NCBI RefSeq assembly: GCF_036013525.1
Contig: NZ_CP107853.1
Location: 10,664,001 to 10,728,000, forward strand
From: Nonomuraea sp. NBC_00507
GTDB lineage: Bacteria > Actinomycetota > Actinomycetes > Streptosporangiales > Streptosporangiaceae
Length of the DNA: 64,000 nucleotides
Direction: 5' to 3'
The position numbers were made by a program, and so were the translations under genes. Below the pieces are notes generated by a model that saw only the letters and a list, made by a program, of their open reading frames with translations, did not search any database and had not been told where the DNA came from. Shown piece by piece: positions 42,968 to 50,895 of this stretch (position 1 is the stretch's first letter; each line of letters begins with the position of its first letter).

Positions 42968-43907
42968 CGTAAACGACCCAGAATTTCGCGGCCCAGAAAT
43001 TGATGGCGGTGAATGCGGCGATGATGACGAGGAGCAGCCAGGCGAGCGCGGAGGCGTATCCCATGTCGAAATTGCCGAATCCCCGCTGATAGAGATAAAG
43101 CGTGTAGAAGAGGGTGGAGTCCGATGGCCCGCCGCTGCCGCCCGAGACCACAAAAGCCTGCGTGAACGACTGGAACGCGTGGATCACCTGCAGGACCAGG
43201 TTGAAGAAGACGATCGGTGAGAGCAGCGGGATGGTGATTTTCCGGAACTGGGTCCATTTGCCGGCCCCGTCCGTGGCCGCGGCCTCGTAGTACATGGCGG
43301 GGATCTGGCGCAGGCCGGCCAGGAAGATCACCATGGGGGCGCCGAACGTCCACACGTTCAGGACGATCAGCGTCGACAGCGCGCTGTCCGGGTCGGAGAT
43401 CCAGCCCTTGCCCTCGATGCCGGCCATGGCCAGCACCTGGTTGAACAGGCCGTCGGCGCCGAAGATCTGCCGCCAGAGCACCGCGATGGCCACGCTGGAG
43501 CCCAGCAGGGAGGGCAGGTAGAACGCCGAGCGGTAGAACGCCAGGCCGCGCAGCCCGCGGTCCAGCAGCAGTGCCAGGGCCAGGGCGCAGGCCAGCTGCA
43601 GCGGGACGGAGACCAGGACGTAGACCAGCGTCACGCCGAGCGCCTTGTGCAGACGCGCGTCGCCGAGCATCCGGATCCAGTTGTCCAGGCCGTTGAACAC
43701 CGGCGGCTGGATCAGGTTGTAGTCGGTGAAGCCCAGGATGAAGGAGGCGGCGATCGGGCCTGCCGTGATGAGCAGCAGGCCCGCGAACCAGGGCAGCAGG
43801 AACGCGAACGCGGCCTTGTTGTCGCGTCTGGCCAGGCCTTCACGGCCGCCGCCGAGGGTGCCGCCGCTGCCCTTGCGCATGCGCTGCAGCTCGCCGAGTG
43901 CGCTCAC
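42960..43907 (-). CDS. Carbohydrate ABC transporter permease (MalF type)
   Basis: A 315-residue permease from GTG 43907 (GAGGAGG upstream). Opening FLLPWFAGLLLITAGPIAAS and the EAA loop MYYEAAATDGAGKWTQFRKITIPLLSP define the family. It is the first long gene of the carbohydrate operon, and its start overlaps the stop of an 8-codon leader. Confidence 0.92.
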   Translation of the reverse strand: MSALGELQRMRKGSGGTLGGGREGLARRDNKAAFAFLLPWFAGLLLITAGPIAASFILGFTDYNLIQPPVFNGLDNWIRMLGDARLHKALGVTLVYVLVSVPLQLACALALALLLDRGLRGLAFYRSAFYLPSLLGSSVAIAVLWRQIFGADGLFNQVLAMAGIEGKGWISDPDSALSTLIVLNVWTFGAPMVIFLAGLRQIPAMYYEAAATDGAGKWTQFRKITIPLLSPIVFFNLVLQVIHAFQSFTQAFVVSGGSGGPSDSTLFYTLYLYQRGFGNFDMGYASALAWLLLVIIAAFTAINFWAAKFWVVYDD

Positions 43908-43930
43908 GCGGGCCTCCTCGACGGGATCAT
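43904..43930 (-). CDS. Possible 8-residue leader peptide before the importer operon
   Basis: ATG 43930 has a near-ideal AGGAGG site just upstream and encodes MIPSRRPA. Its TGA overlaps the GTG of the first permease (GTGA). Such a mini-ORF could couple translation of the permease. It is too short to prove by sequence alone. Confidence 0.4.
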   Translation of the reverse strand: MIPSRRPA

Positions 43931-44365
43931 TCGTAACCTCCTGTCACCGCCGTGCCGTGGCGGGAAAACGTATTCCGCAGTTTGCACGCCGGTAACGCGA
44001 CCGTCAAGAGCGGGTTTCCTGGAGCTATGGCAGGGCTGATCACGGCGGTCGTCACAGGCTGTGAGTGAGCACACAGCCAGCCGTTATGCGGCCGTGACCT
44101 GCTGCGATACGTCGCCAGCCAGCTGCCGGCGGGGTCCGGGCCGAACCATCGGGCCAGTCCGCGGGGCACTCCGCCCCGCCCGGCGCGGCCGCCCCCACCT
44201 CCGGGTGGCAGTCGTGCCCCGGCCGGACGCGAGACCGGCATTCGTCACGAACGGTGACATTCCAGCCGTGCGACCAGCGGCGAAATCCAGCGTCGGAGGA
44301 ACGTCGTCATCGGCGCGGCGGACGGCGCCGGGCCAGACGCGAGACGCGAGGCGCCCACGCCGCTC
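43931..44365. promoter_or_regulatory. Promoter region of the carbohydrate operon
   Basis: No gene is supported in these 435 bp. GGAAAACGTATTCC (43963-43976) is a near-perfect palindrome centred on ACGT, about 35 bp before the leader start, and is the best LacI-type operator candidate. The rest is GC-rich without visible structure. Confidence 0.45.
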
Positions 44366-45403
44366 CTACGCCTGACGCGGGCGGGTGCTGTCGCGGACGA
44401 TCAGGCGGCCCTCGACGATCAGCCGCCGCGGCTCGCCCCCCGCTTCGGCGAGCGCGAACCGGATGGCCTCCGCTCCGGCGTGCGCCAGCGGAAGCGCGAC
44501 CGTGGTCAATCGCGGTGTCACGTCACCGGCGAGCGGAATATCGTCGATCCCGGTCACGGAAACGTCCTCGGGAACGTTTACCCCGGCCGCCCGGAAACCC
44601 GACATGGCGCCGATGGCGACAATGTCGTTGACCGCGAGAACCGCCTGCCGGCCGTCCATTCCCTCCGCTGCCAGCCGCCGCGCCGCGTCGAATCCGCCCG
44701 ACCTGCTGACTTCGCAGGTAACGATCCGGATATCCCGCTCGTCAACGCCTCCGGCCCGCAGTCCGTCGACGAATCCGGCCGTCCGGTCGGACACCGTGCG
44801 CAGTTCCCTGACGCCCGCGAATATCGCCACCCGCCGGTGTCCCGATTCCGCGAGAAAAGCGCCCGCCGACCGCCCGGCGCCGTAGTCGTCGAAAGCGATC
44901 GCGTCGAAGGCCATGTCCGTCTCGCCGACGATCACGACCCGGCCGCCCTCTTTCTCGTACGCGGCCAGCTCTTTGAACAGCCGCCCGCCGAGCGCGTTCG
45001 CCACGAACCGGCTGGAGGTCAGCACGAGCGCGCGGGGCCGCAGCGAGCGCAGCAGGCGGATGGTCTCCAGTTGCCGTTCGTGCGCTCCCATGGTGGCGGA
45101 CACGGTGACGAAGGCGCCGCCGGCGCGGGCCTCGCGCTCCATCGCGGCCACGACCATGCCCATGGACGGCGTCGTGAGGTCGTCGGCGACGAGTGCGATC
45201 GAGTCGCTCGCCCGCCGCATCGCCCTGGCCGAGGCGTCCACCGTGTAGCGCAGGGCCGCCGCCGCGGCCAGCACGCGGGCCTCGTATTCAGGCGCCACCT
45301 TCCTGGTGCTGCCGCCCAGGACCCGGGACGCGGTGGCGACCGAGACACCGGCCGCCGCGGCCACGTCGTGCAGCGTGACCGTGGGTCGCGCCGCGTGGGG
45401 CAT
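44366..45403 (-). CDS. LacI-family transcriptional regulator (2)
   Basis: A 345-residue repressor. HTH and hinge: TLHDVAAAAGVSVATASRVLGG. The ligand domain has LVADDLTTPSMGMVVAAMER and VSVTGIDDIPLAGDVTPRLTTV. It is a close relative of the LacI protein at 33095 (shared SGGFDAARRL/AGGYDAARRL and VNDIVAIGAM/VNDVMAIGAM segments). It precedes the importer genes on the same strand and is the most likely local repressor. Confidence 0.9.
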   Translation of the reverse strand: MPHAARPTVTLHDVAAAAGVSVATASRVLGGSTRKVAPEYEARVLAAAAALRYTVDASARAMRRASDSIALVADDLTTPSMGMVVAAMEREARAGGAFVTVSATMGAHERQLETIRLLRSLRPRALVLTSSRFVANALGGRLFKELAAYEKEGGRVVIVGETDMAFDAIAFDDYGAGRSAGAFLAESGHRRVAIFAGVRELRTVSDRTAGFVDGLRAGGVDERDIRIVTCEVSRSGGFDAARRLAAEGMDGRQAVLAVNDIVAIGAMSGFRAAGVNVPEDVSVTGIDDIPLAGDVTPRLTTVALPLAHAGAEAIRFALAEAGGEPRRLIVEGRLIVRDSTRPRQA

Positions 45404-45523
45404 GGGCGGTGTCCTTTCCGAGGCGTACGGGTCGGTTATGAAGAGTACCTCGGGGGTGCGGCATGACCCTTGTCATACCGCGTCGATGACATCGCGGACT
45501 AACCCCGCATCCGTCCTTGGATC

Positions 45524-46807
45524 ATGATGAAGCCCATGATTTCTCGCCGATTCCCACAGTGCGGCAGGCGGATGGCCGTCGCGACCGCGATGGGCGCGCT
45601 GCTCGCGGCAGGAACCGTCACGGCTCCCGCCGCCGCGACTCCCGAAGGGCTCGACCGGCAGGCGCTGCAGACGTCCCTGGACGCCGTGCACAAGGCCGGC
45701 ATGTACGGCATGTACTCGAACGTCCGCGACGGGGGCCGGACGTGGCGGGGCGCGGCCGGCGTGGCCGACGTCGACACACGCCGTCCGGTGCGGCCGGACA
45801 TGGTGCACCGGGTCGGCAGCATCACCAAGACCTTCACGGCGGTGGCCATCCTCCAGCAGGTGGAGCGCGGCGCCATCGAGCTGGACGCCCCGGTGGGCCG
45901 CTACCTGCCGGACTTAGTGCCCGGCGAGCGCGGCCAGAAGGTCACCGTGCGCATGCTGCTCAACCACACCAGCCACATCGCCGACTACATCGCCCCGGCG
46001 TTCCCCTCGCTGCTGGAGGGCTCGACCAAGAGCCTGGACGACCACCGCTTCCGCACCATCGCCCCGGAAGAGCTGGCCAAGCTGGGGCTGAACGGCGTCC
46101 CCACGGGCGAGCCCGGCGTGGCGCCCGGTTCGTACTCCAACACCAACTACATCCTCGCGGGCCTGCTGCTGGAGAAGGTGACGGGCACGGACGCCGAGGA
46201 CCACATCACCCGTAACGTGATCCGCAAGGCGGGTCTGCGGCACACGTCGTTCCCGCGCACGCCGCACATCCCGGGACCGCACTCCAAGGCGTACGAGTCG
46301 ATGTACGGGTTCATCGACCCGCCGCGCGACTACAGCGTGTACAACATGTCGTGGGCCGGCACGGCGGGGGCCGTCACGTCCACGATGGACGACCTCAACC
46401 GCTTCTACCGGGCGCTGCTGCGGGGCGAGCTGATGGGCGCGGCGCAGCTCGCCGAGATGCAGAAGACGGTGGTCGTGCTGGCGGGCGGGGGCTCGATCGA
46501 CTACGGGCTCGGCCTCTACTCGCTCGACCTGCCGTGCGGCCGGTTCTGGGGGCACGACGGCGGCGTCTTCGGCATGGCCACGCAGTCGTTGTCCAGCCCG
46601 GACGGGAGCCGCCAGCTGTCGTTCGGAGTCAACCGCACGAAATACCAGACCATCGACGAGAGCGGCGAAATCGTGCTGCACCCGATCGACTACGCGACCG
46701 TCGATCATCTCCTGCTGGCGCTGTGCGGGCCGGGCACGGCGACCGCGAAGGCCGCCACGGCGCCGTTCGTGCCGTTCCCGGCGGACCGGCTGTCCGTCAA
46801 GCGCTGA
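45524..46807 (+). CDS. Secreted serine hydrolase, class C beta-lactamase / D,D-carboxypeptidase fold
   Basis: A 427-residue exported enzyme with signal peptide (about 1-39). All catalytic motifs are present: SxxK as Ser99-Ile-Thr-Lys102, YxN as Tyr204-Ser-Asn206 and HDG at 344-346. NHTSHIADY and NTNYILAGLLLEKVTG are typical of the D-alanyl-D-alanine carboxypeptidase/esterase group. It could trim wall peptides or act as an esterase. It is divergent from LacI (2). Confidence 0.9.
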   Translation: MMKPMISRRFPQCGRRMAVATAMGALLAAGTVTAPAAATPEGLDRQALQTSLDAVHKAGMYGMYSNVRDGGRTWRGAAGVADVDTRRPVRPDMVHRVGSITKTFTAVAILQQVERGAIELDAPVGRYLPDLVPGERGQKVTVRMLLNHTSHIADYIAPAFPSLLEGSTKSLDDHRFRTIAPEELAKLGLNGVPTGEPGVAPGSYSNTNYILAGLLLEKVTGTDAEDHITRNVIRKAGLRHTSFPRTPHIPGPHSKAYESMYGFIDPPRDYSVYNMSWAGTAGAVTSTMDDLNRFYRALLRGELMGAAQLAEMQKTVVVLAGGGSIDYGLGLYSLDLPCGRFWGHDGGVFGMATQSLSSPDGSRQLSFGVNRTKYQTIDESGEIVLHPIDYATVDHLLLALCGPGTATAKAATAPFVPFPADRLSVKR

Positions 46808-46813
46808 GCGGGC

Positions 46814-47644
46814 TCAGCGGCGGTTCCGCGCGGTCTTGTTGGTGGAGGCGGGGGCGCTCTGGTGCCCGAGCTGGGCGGACATCTCGCTGGTGGTCGTGAG
46901 CAGCTCCGCCGTCACGGCTCGCAGGACGTCGTCCGTCGCGAGCCGCGCGGGCAGGACGATCGCGACCGCCAGCGGCAACGCCTCACCGGTGGTGAACACG
47001 GGGGCGGCCACGGAGGTGACTCCGGGAATCACGCCCCCGGAGGTGACGGCATAACCGGTGTGGCGTACGTCGGCCTTGATGCGCTCGATCTCCTCGTCGG
47101 TGAACCGCTCATCGGCGGTGGCCTCCTGGGCCGCGATGACCGGGTCGGTCAACGTCCGGGGCAGGTGGGTCAGGTAGAGGCGGCCGATCGAGGAGGTCAG
47201 CATCGGCAGCGTCGCGCCCACGCGCACGGTGATGGGCAGCACGTGGGAGCCGTAGTCCCAGCGGACGATCACTGGGCCGTGGTCGCCCCAGACGGCCAGG
47301 TTGATCGCGTGCTTGGTGCGGTCACGCAGGCCCGGCAGGTATTCGGAGGCCAGGGCGACCTCGTCCATCCTGCGCAGTGCCTCCGCGCCGAGCCGCCGCA
47401 TCGCCGGGCCCAGGTCGTACAGGCCTGAGCTCGGCGACTGGGAGACCAGCCCGGCCCGGCCCAGGCTCACCAGGTAGCGGTGCGCCTTGCTGGGTTGCAT
47501 GCCGCTGAGGGCCGCGATCTGCGTCAGGCTCGCCGGTCCGGCGCTCTGCTCCAGGGCCAGCAGCACGGTCATCGCGATCTCGACCGACTGGATGCCCTGG
47601 CGGGATGCGGACCGCTCCTCACCGGCATGCTCTAGATCACTCAC
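46814..47644 (-). CDS. IclR-family transcriptional regulator
   Basis: A 276-residue regulator from GTG 47644. Winged helix at about 15-75 (SLTQIAALSGMQPSKAHRYLVSLGRAGLV) and IclR ligand domain (TKHAINLAVWGDHGPVIVRWD, TSSIGRLYLTHLP, GVTSVAAPVF). It lies at the end of the resorcylate/hydroxyquinol operon on the same strand. IclR-type regulators control related clusters, such as tsd in Rhodococcus. Confidence 0.9.
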   Translation of the reverse strand: MSDLEHAGEERSASRQGIQSVEIAMTVLLALEQSAGPASLTQIAALSGMQPSKAHRYLVSLGRAGLVSQSPSSGLYDLGPAMRRLGAEALRRMDEVALASEYLPGLRDRTKHAINLAVWGDHGPVIVRWDYGSHVLPITVRVGATLPMLTSSIGRLYLTHLPRTLTDPVIAAQEATADERFTDEEIERIKADVRHTGYAVTSGGVIPGVTSVAAPVFTTGEALPLAVAIVLPARLATDDVLRAVTAELLTTTSEMSAQLGHQSAPASTNKTARNRR

Positions 47645-47687
47645 GTTCCCTGGCCCCCGCACACACCTGGTTGACGTAACGCCGAAA

Positions 47688-48569
47688 CTATACGGAGTCG
47701 GCGACGTCCAGGACGAAGTCGAAGTCCATCGTGAAGAAGGCGCTGTCGAGCATCCGGCCGTCGGGGGCGAGACCGGGGTCGTGCCGGACGAAGTCGCGCA
47801 CCAGCGAGTCCTTCTCCCCGAACACGGCGTCGGAGCCGAGATAGGGGTCCCCTGCCGCGAACACATGGGTGGTGAGCGTGGCGAATCCCGGAGCGCTGAT
47901 CTGGAAGTGCACGTGGGCCGGCCGCATGGAGTCCCGCTTGGCGGCGGCCAGCAGGTCCCCGACCGGCCCGTCGTGCGGGATCGGGTACGGCACCGGCAGC
48001 ACGGAGGAGAACCAGTAACGGCCGTCGGCGTCGGAGCGCAGGCGGCCCCGGCCCTGGGCGCCGTCGAGCTGGGCGTACTGCACGTCGTAGTTGCCCTCGT
48101 CGTCGGAGTGCCAGACCTCGATCCGCGCCCCGGGGATCGGCGCGCCCGCCGCCGAGAGCACCCGCCCGGAGTAGAAGCACGGCTCTCCCCCGGCGCCGCC
48201 GGAGATGTCGTCGCCGTTGGCGAACTCGGGTGCGTCCTCGACGAAGAAGGGGCCGACCACGGTGGAGGCGGTCGCGGTCTCGGTCGCCGGATGGTTGATG
48301 CCGATCACCAGCATCGACAGCCCCAGCACGTCGGAGAGCAGGATCAGCTCCTGCCGCCGGTCGTCGCTGATCTGGCCCGCCCGGGTGAGGAAGGAGACCG
48401 CGGCGGCCCACTCCTCCTCGGTGAGCCGCACGTCGGAGGCGAAGGCGTGCAGGTGCGTGACCAGGCTGCGCATGACCTCGCGGACCCGGGCGGACGGGGC
48501 CGCGTCGAAGCTGGCCAGCACGCGATCGGTGAGCGCCCGGTCGGCCGTGGGCATCGGCTGGGTGGTCAT
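47688..48569 (-). CDS. Intradiol dioxygenase, probable hydroxyquinol 1,2-dioxygenase
   Basis: A 293-residue non-haem Fe(III) enzyme from ATG 48569 (AGGAGAA upstream). It has the N-terminal helical dimer domain and the catalytic domain with ligands Tyr161 (GNYDVQ), Tyr195 (PVPYPIP), His219 and His221 (RPAHVHFQ). The overlap with maleylacetate reductase indicates ring cleavage of hydroxyquinol to maleylacetate rather than catechol to muconate. Confidence 0.88.
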   Translation of the reverse strand: MTTQPMPTADRALTDRVLASFDAAPSARVREVMRSLVTHLHAFASDVRLTEEEWAAAVSFLTRAGQISDDRRQELILLSDVLGLSMLVIGINHPATETATASTVVGPFFVEDAPEFANGDDISGGAGGEPCFYSGRVLSAAGAPIPGARIEVWHSDDEGNYDVQYAQLDGAQGRGRLRSDADGRYWFSSVLPVPYPIPHDGPVGDLLAAAKRDSMRPAHVHFQISAPGFATLTTHVFAAGDPYLGSDAVFGEKDSLVRDFVRHDPGLAPDGRMLDSAFFTMDFDFVLDVADSV

Positions 48570-49615
48570 AGTGATTCTCCTCGCAGGGCGGCGGTCAGGA
48601 TCCCGCGTACCTCGGGCTCGCCCACGGGCCGCGGGTTGTCGCCGAAGTCCTTCTCCAGCACGAGCCGCACTGCTGTGTCCATATCGTCCTCCGCGAGCCC
48701 GATCTGGGCCAGCGACACCGGGGCGCCGATCCGGGCCGCGAGCCCGGTCAGGCCATGGGCGACGTCCTCGGCGCCGAGGGCCGGAGCGACCCGCGTCCGC
48801 AGGGCGGGCACCGCCGGCGCGTTGAAGGTCGCCACGTACGGCAGCAGCACCGTGTGGGTCTCGGCGTGCGGCAGGCCGAACGCGCCGCCCAGGACGTGGC
48901 AGATCTTGTGGTGCAGCCCGGACCCCGCGACGCCGAAGGCGGACCCGGCCAGGTAGGCCCCGTACAGCAGCCCGGCGCGCCCGGCCGCGTCGGCGGGGCG
49001 GGACATGGCGGCCGGCAGCGCGTCGGCGATCACCCGGACGCCTTCGGCGGCGACGAGATCGGTGACCGGGTTCGCGCCGGGCGCGTAGAACGCCTCGACG
49101 CAGTGGGCCATCGCGTTCATCGCGCTGGCGGCCGTCATCGCCGCCGGCAGGGTCGTGGTCAGGTCCGGGTCGTACAGCACGACCTTGGGCATGACCAGCG
49201 GTGATCGGCCGGTGGTCTTGCGCGCGCCTTCGGTCGTGCCCCAGACGGGGGTCACCTCGGAGCCGGCGTACGTGGTCGGCACGGCCACGATGGGCAGCGA
49301 CGTGCGCAGCGCGATCGCCTTGGCCGTGCCCGTCGTGGAACCGCCGCCGACGCTCAGCACCGCGTCCGCGCCGGTCCGCGTGGCCAGCTCGACGGCCTGG
49401 TCGACCGTCTCCACCGGCACGTGCGGTCGTACGCCGTCGAAGACGCCCGCGACCGACAGCGACCCGGCCAGCGTAGCGGCGAGCGGGGCGGTGCGCGGCG
49501 TGGTCACGATCAGGGGATGGCGCGCGCCGAGGCGCTCGACCTCCGCGGCCAGCGCGCCCTTGGCGCGTCCGAAGACCACGCGGGCCGCGAGCGTCTCGTA
49601 CGTGAACGGCCTCAT
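48566..49615 (-). CDS. Maleylacetate reductase (iron-type alcohol dehydrogenase family)
   Basis: A 349-residue enzyme that reduces maleylacetate to 3-oxoadipate with NAD(P)H. Seen are RVVFGRAKG at the N-terminus, the dinucleotide region VLSVGGGSTTGTAKAIAL, PTTYAGSEVTPVWG, and the metal-site region MNAMAHCVEAFYAP plus GLHHKICHVLGG. It overlaps the dioxygenase and the transporter by 4 bp each, a tightly coupled catabolic operon. Confidence 0.88.
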   Translation of the reverse strand: MRPFTYETLAARVVFGRAKGALAAEVERLGARHPLIVTTPRTAPLAATLAGSLSVAGVFDGVRPHVPVETVDQAVELATRTGADAVLSVGGGSTTGTAKAIALRTSLPIVAVPTTYAGSEVTPVWGTTEGARKTTGRSPLVMPKVVLYDPDLTTTLPAAMTAASAMNAMAHCVEAFYAPGANPVTDLVAAEGVRVIADALPAAMSRPADAAGRAGLLYGAYLAGSAFGVAGSGLHHKICHVLGGAFGLPHAETHTVLLPYVATFNAPAVPALRTRVAPALGAEDVAHGLTGLAARIGAPVSLAQIGLAEDDMDTAVRLVLEKDFGDNPRPVGEPEVRGILTAALRGESL

Positions 49616-50859
49616 CCGGCACCTTCCGGCACCGCGTGCCGGGCGCGGACCACCGGAACGAGGGCGGCGGCCGTCGCGCCGATCAGGCCGGGGATGGCGA
49701 AGAGGTAGAAGTTCCACTCCACGCCGAGCTGGGAGGACAGGATCCAGCCGCCCATGGCCGGCCCGAGGATGGCGCCGAGCCGTCCGACCGACAACGCCCA
49801 GCCGATCCCGGCTCCGCGGAGGTCCTCGGGATAGCGGTTGACGATGAAGGCGTTGGTCATCACCTGCGAGCCGATGAATCCCAGCCCGCTGACGAACATC
49901 AGCAGGAACAGCAGCACGATCGCGGGACGCGTGCTCATCGCGATGAGGCTGACCGAGCCGACGAGGAAGGCCGTCGACACGACCGGCTTGATCCCGATCC
50001 CGTCGGCGATGCGCCCGCCGGCGATCATGCCGAGTCCCGCGCCCACCCACATGGCGGCGGTCTGCAGCAGCGCCGACCCGAGCGAGTAGCCGCTGGTCCT
50101 CATGATGGTGGGCAGCCAGGTGCTGATGCCGAAGACCAGCAGCAGGCCGCAGAACGACGCGATCCAGAACAGCACGGTCACCGTACGCGTGCCGGGGGCG
50201 AGCAGGGGCTTCAGCCCGAACAGGTCGCTTCGGGCGGCGGGCCGGGCGGAGCGGTCGGTGTGGACGGGGCTCTCCGGGAGGATCCGCGCAGCGATCGGCA
50301 GCAGCACCAGCGCGGGCGCGGCGCCGATGACGTAGATCCAGTGCCACGACGCGTGCGGCAGGAGCCCCGCGCCGAGCAGCGGGGCGAGCAGGGCGCCGAG
50401 GGCGTACCCGGACATCATCAGCCCGACGTTGCGGCTGCGCCGCCCCGGCTCGGACAGGTCGGCCACGTACGCGGTCAGGGTCGGCAGCACCACGCCGAGC
50501 CCGACGCCCACGAGCAGGCGGGCCGCGCCGAACACGGCGAAGCCGGGTGCCACGGCGCAGGCGAGCATGCCGGCGGAGAACGCTCCGGCCCCGGTCAGCA
50601 GCAGCCGGCGCGGGCCGAGGCGGCTGATCGCCGCGCCGGCGAGGGCGGCGCCGATCATCATGCCGACGGCCACGAGGGATCCGACCGTGCCCGCCGTCGC
50701 CGCGTCGCCGCCCATGTTGCGGTCGGCGAGCATCGAGGGCACGGTGACGCCGTAGCAGGCGAGGTCGTAACCCTCCAGGGCCGCGAAGATCGCGACCACG
50801 ATGAGCATGGTCTTCTCGGAAAGCGTTCGTCGGGCGGTGGTGGGGGTGGTGGTGTGCAT
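49612..50859 (-). CDS. MFS aromatic acid:H+ symporter (AAHS-like)
   Basis: A 415-residue permease with 12 helices. FAALEGYDLACYGVTVPSM in helix 1 carries the aspartate typical of PcaK/BenK-type carriers (E-x-x-D-x-x-x-Y-G pattern). The loop motif is SRLGPRRLLL and the central linker is hydrophilic. In this operon the cargo is probably gamma-resorcylate or another hydroxybenzoate. Confidence 0.87.
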   Translation of the reverse strand: MHTTTPTTARRTLSEKTMLIVVAIFAALEGYDLACYGVTVPSMLADRNMGGDAATAGTVGSLVAVGMMIGAALAGAAISRLGPRRLLLTGAGAFSAGMLACAVAPGFAVFGAARLLVGVGLGVVLPTLTAYVADLSEPGRRSRNVGLMMSGYALGALLAPLLGAGLLPHASWHWIYVIGAAPALVLLPIAARILPESPVHTDRSARPAARSDLFGLKPLLAPGTRTVTVLFWIASFCGLLLVFGISTWLPTIMRTSGYSLGSALLQTAAMWVGAGLGMIAGGRIADGIGIKPVVSTAFLVGSVSLIAMSTRPAIVLLFLLMFVSGLGFIGSQVMTNAFIVNRYPEDLRGAGIGWALSVGRLGAILGPAMGGWILSSQLGVEWNFYLFAIPGLIGATAAALVPVVRARHAVPEGAG

Positions 50860-50895
50860 GGCTGCTCCAGCCGTGTTGCAGGGGGTGTTCGGAGT

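Noticed and set aside
39692..43003. A 1103-codon open frame on the plus strand
   Set aside because: Antisense to the oxidoreductase, binding protein and permease genes. Those genes have clear families and coupled starts; this frame has none.
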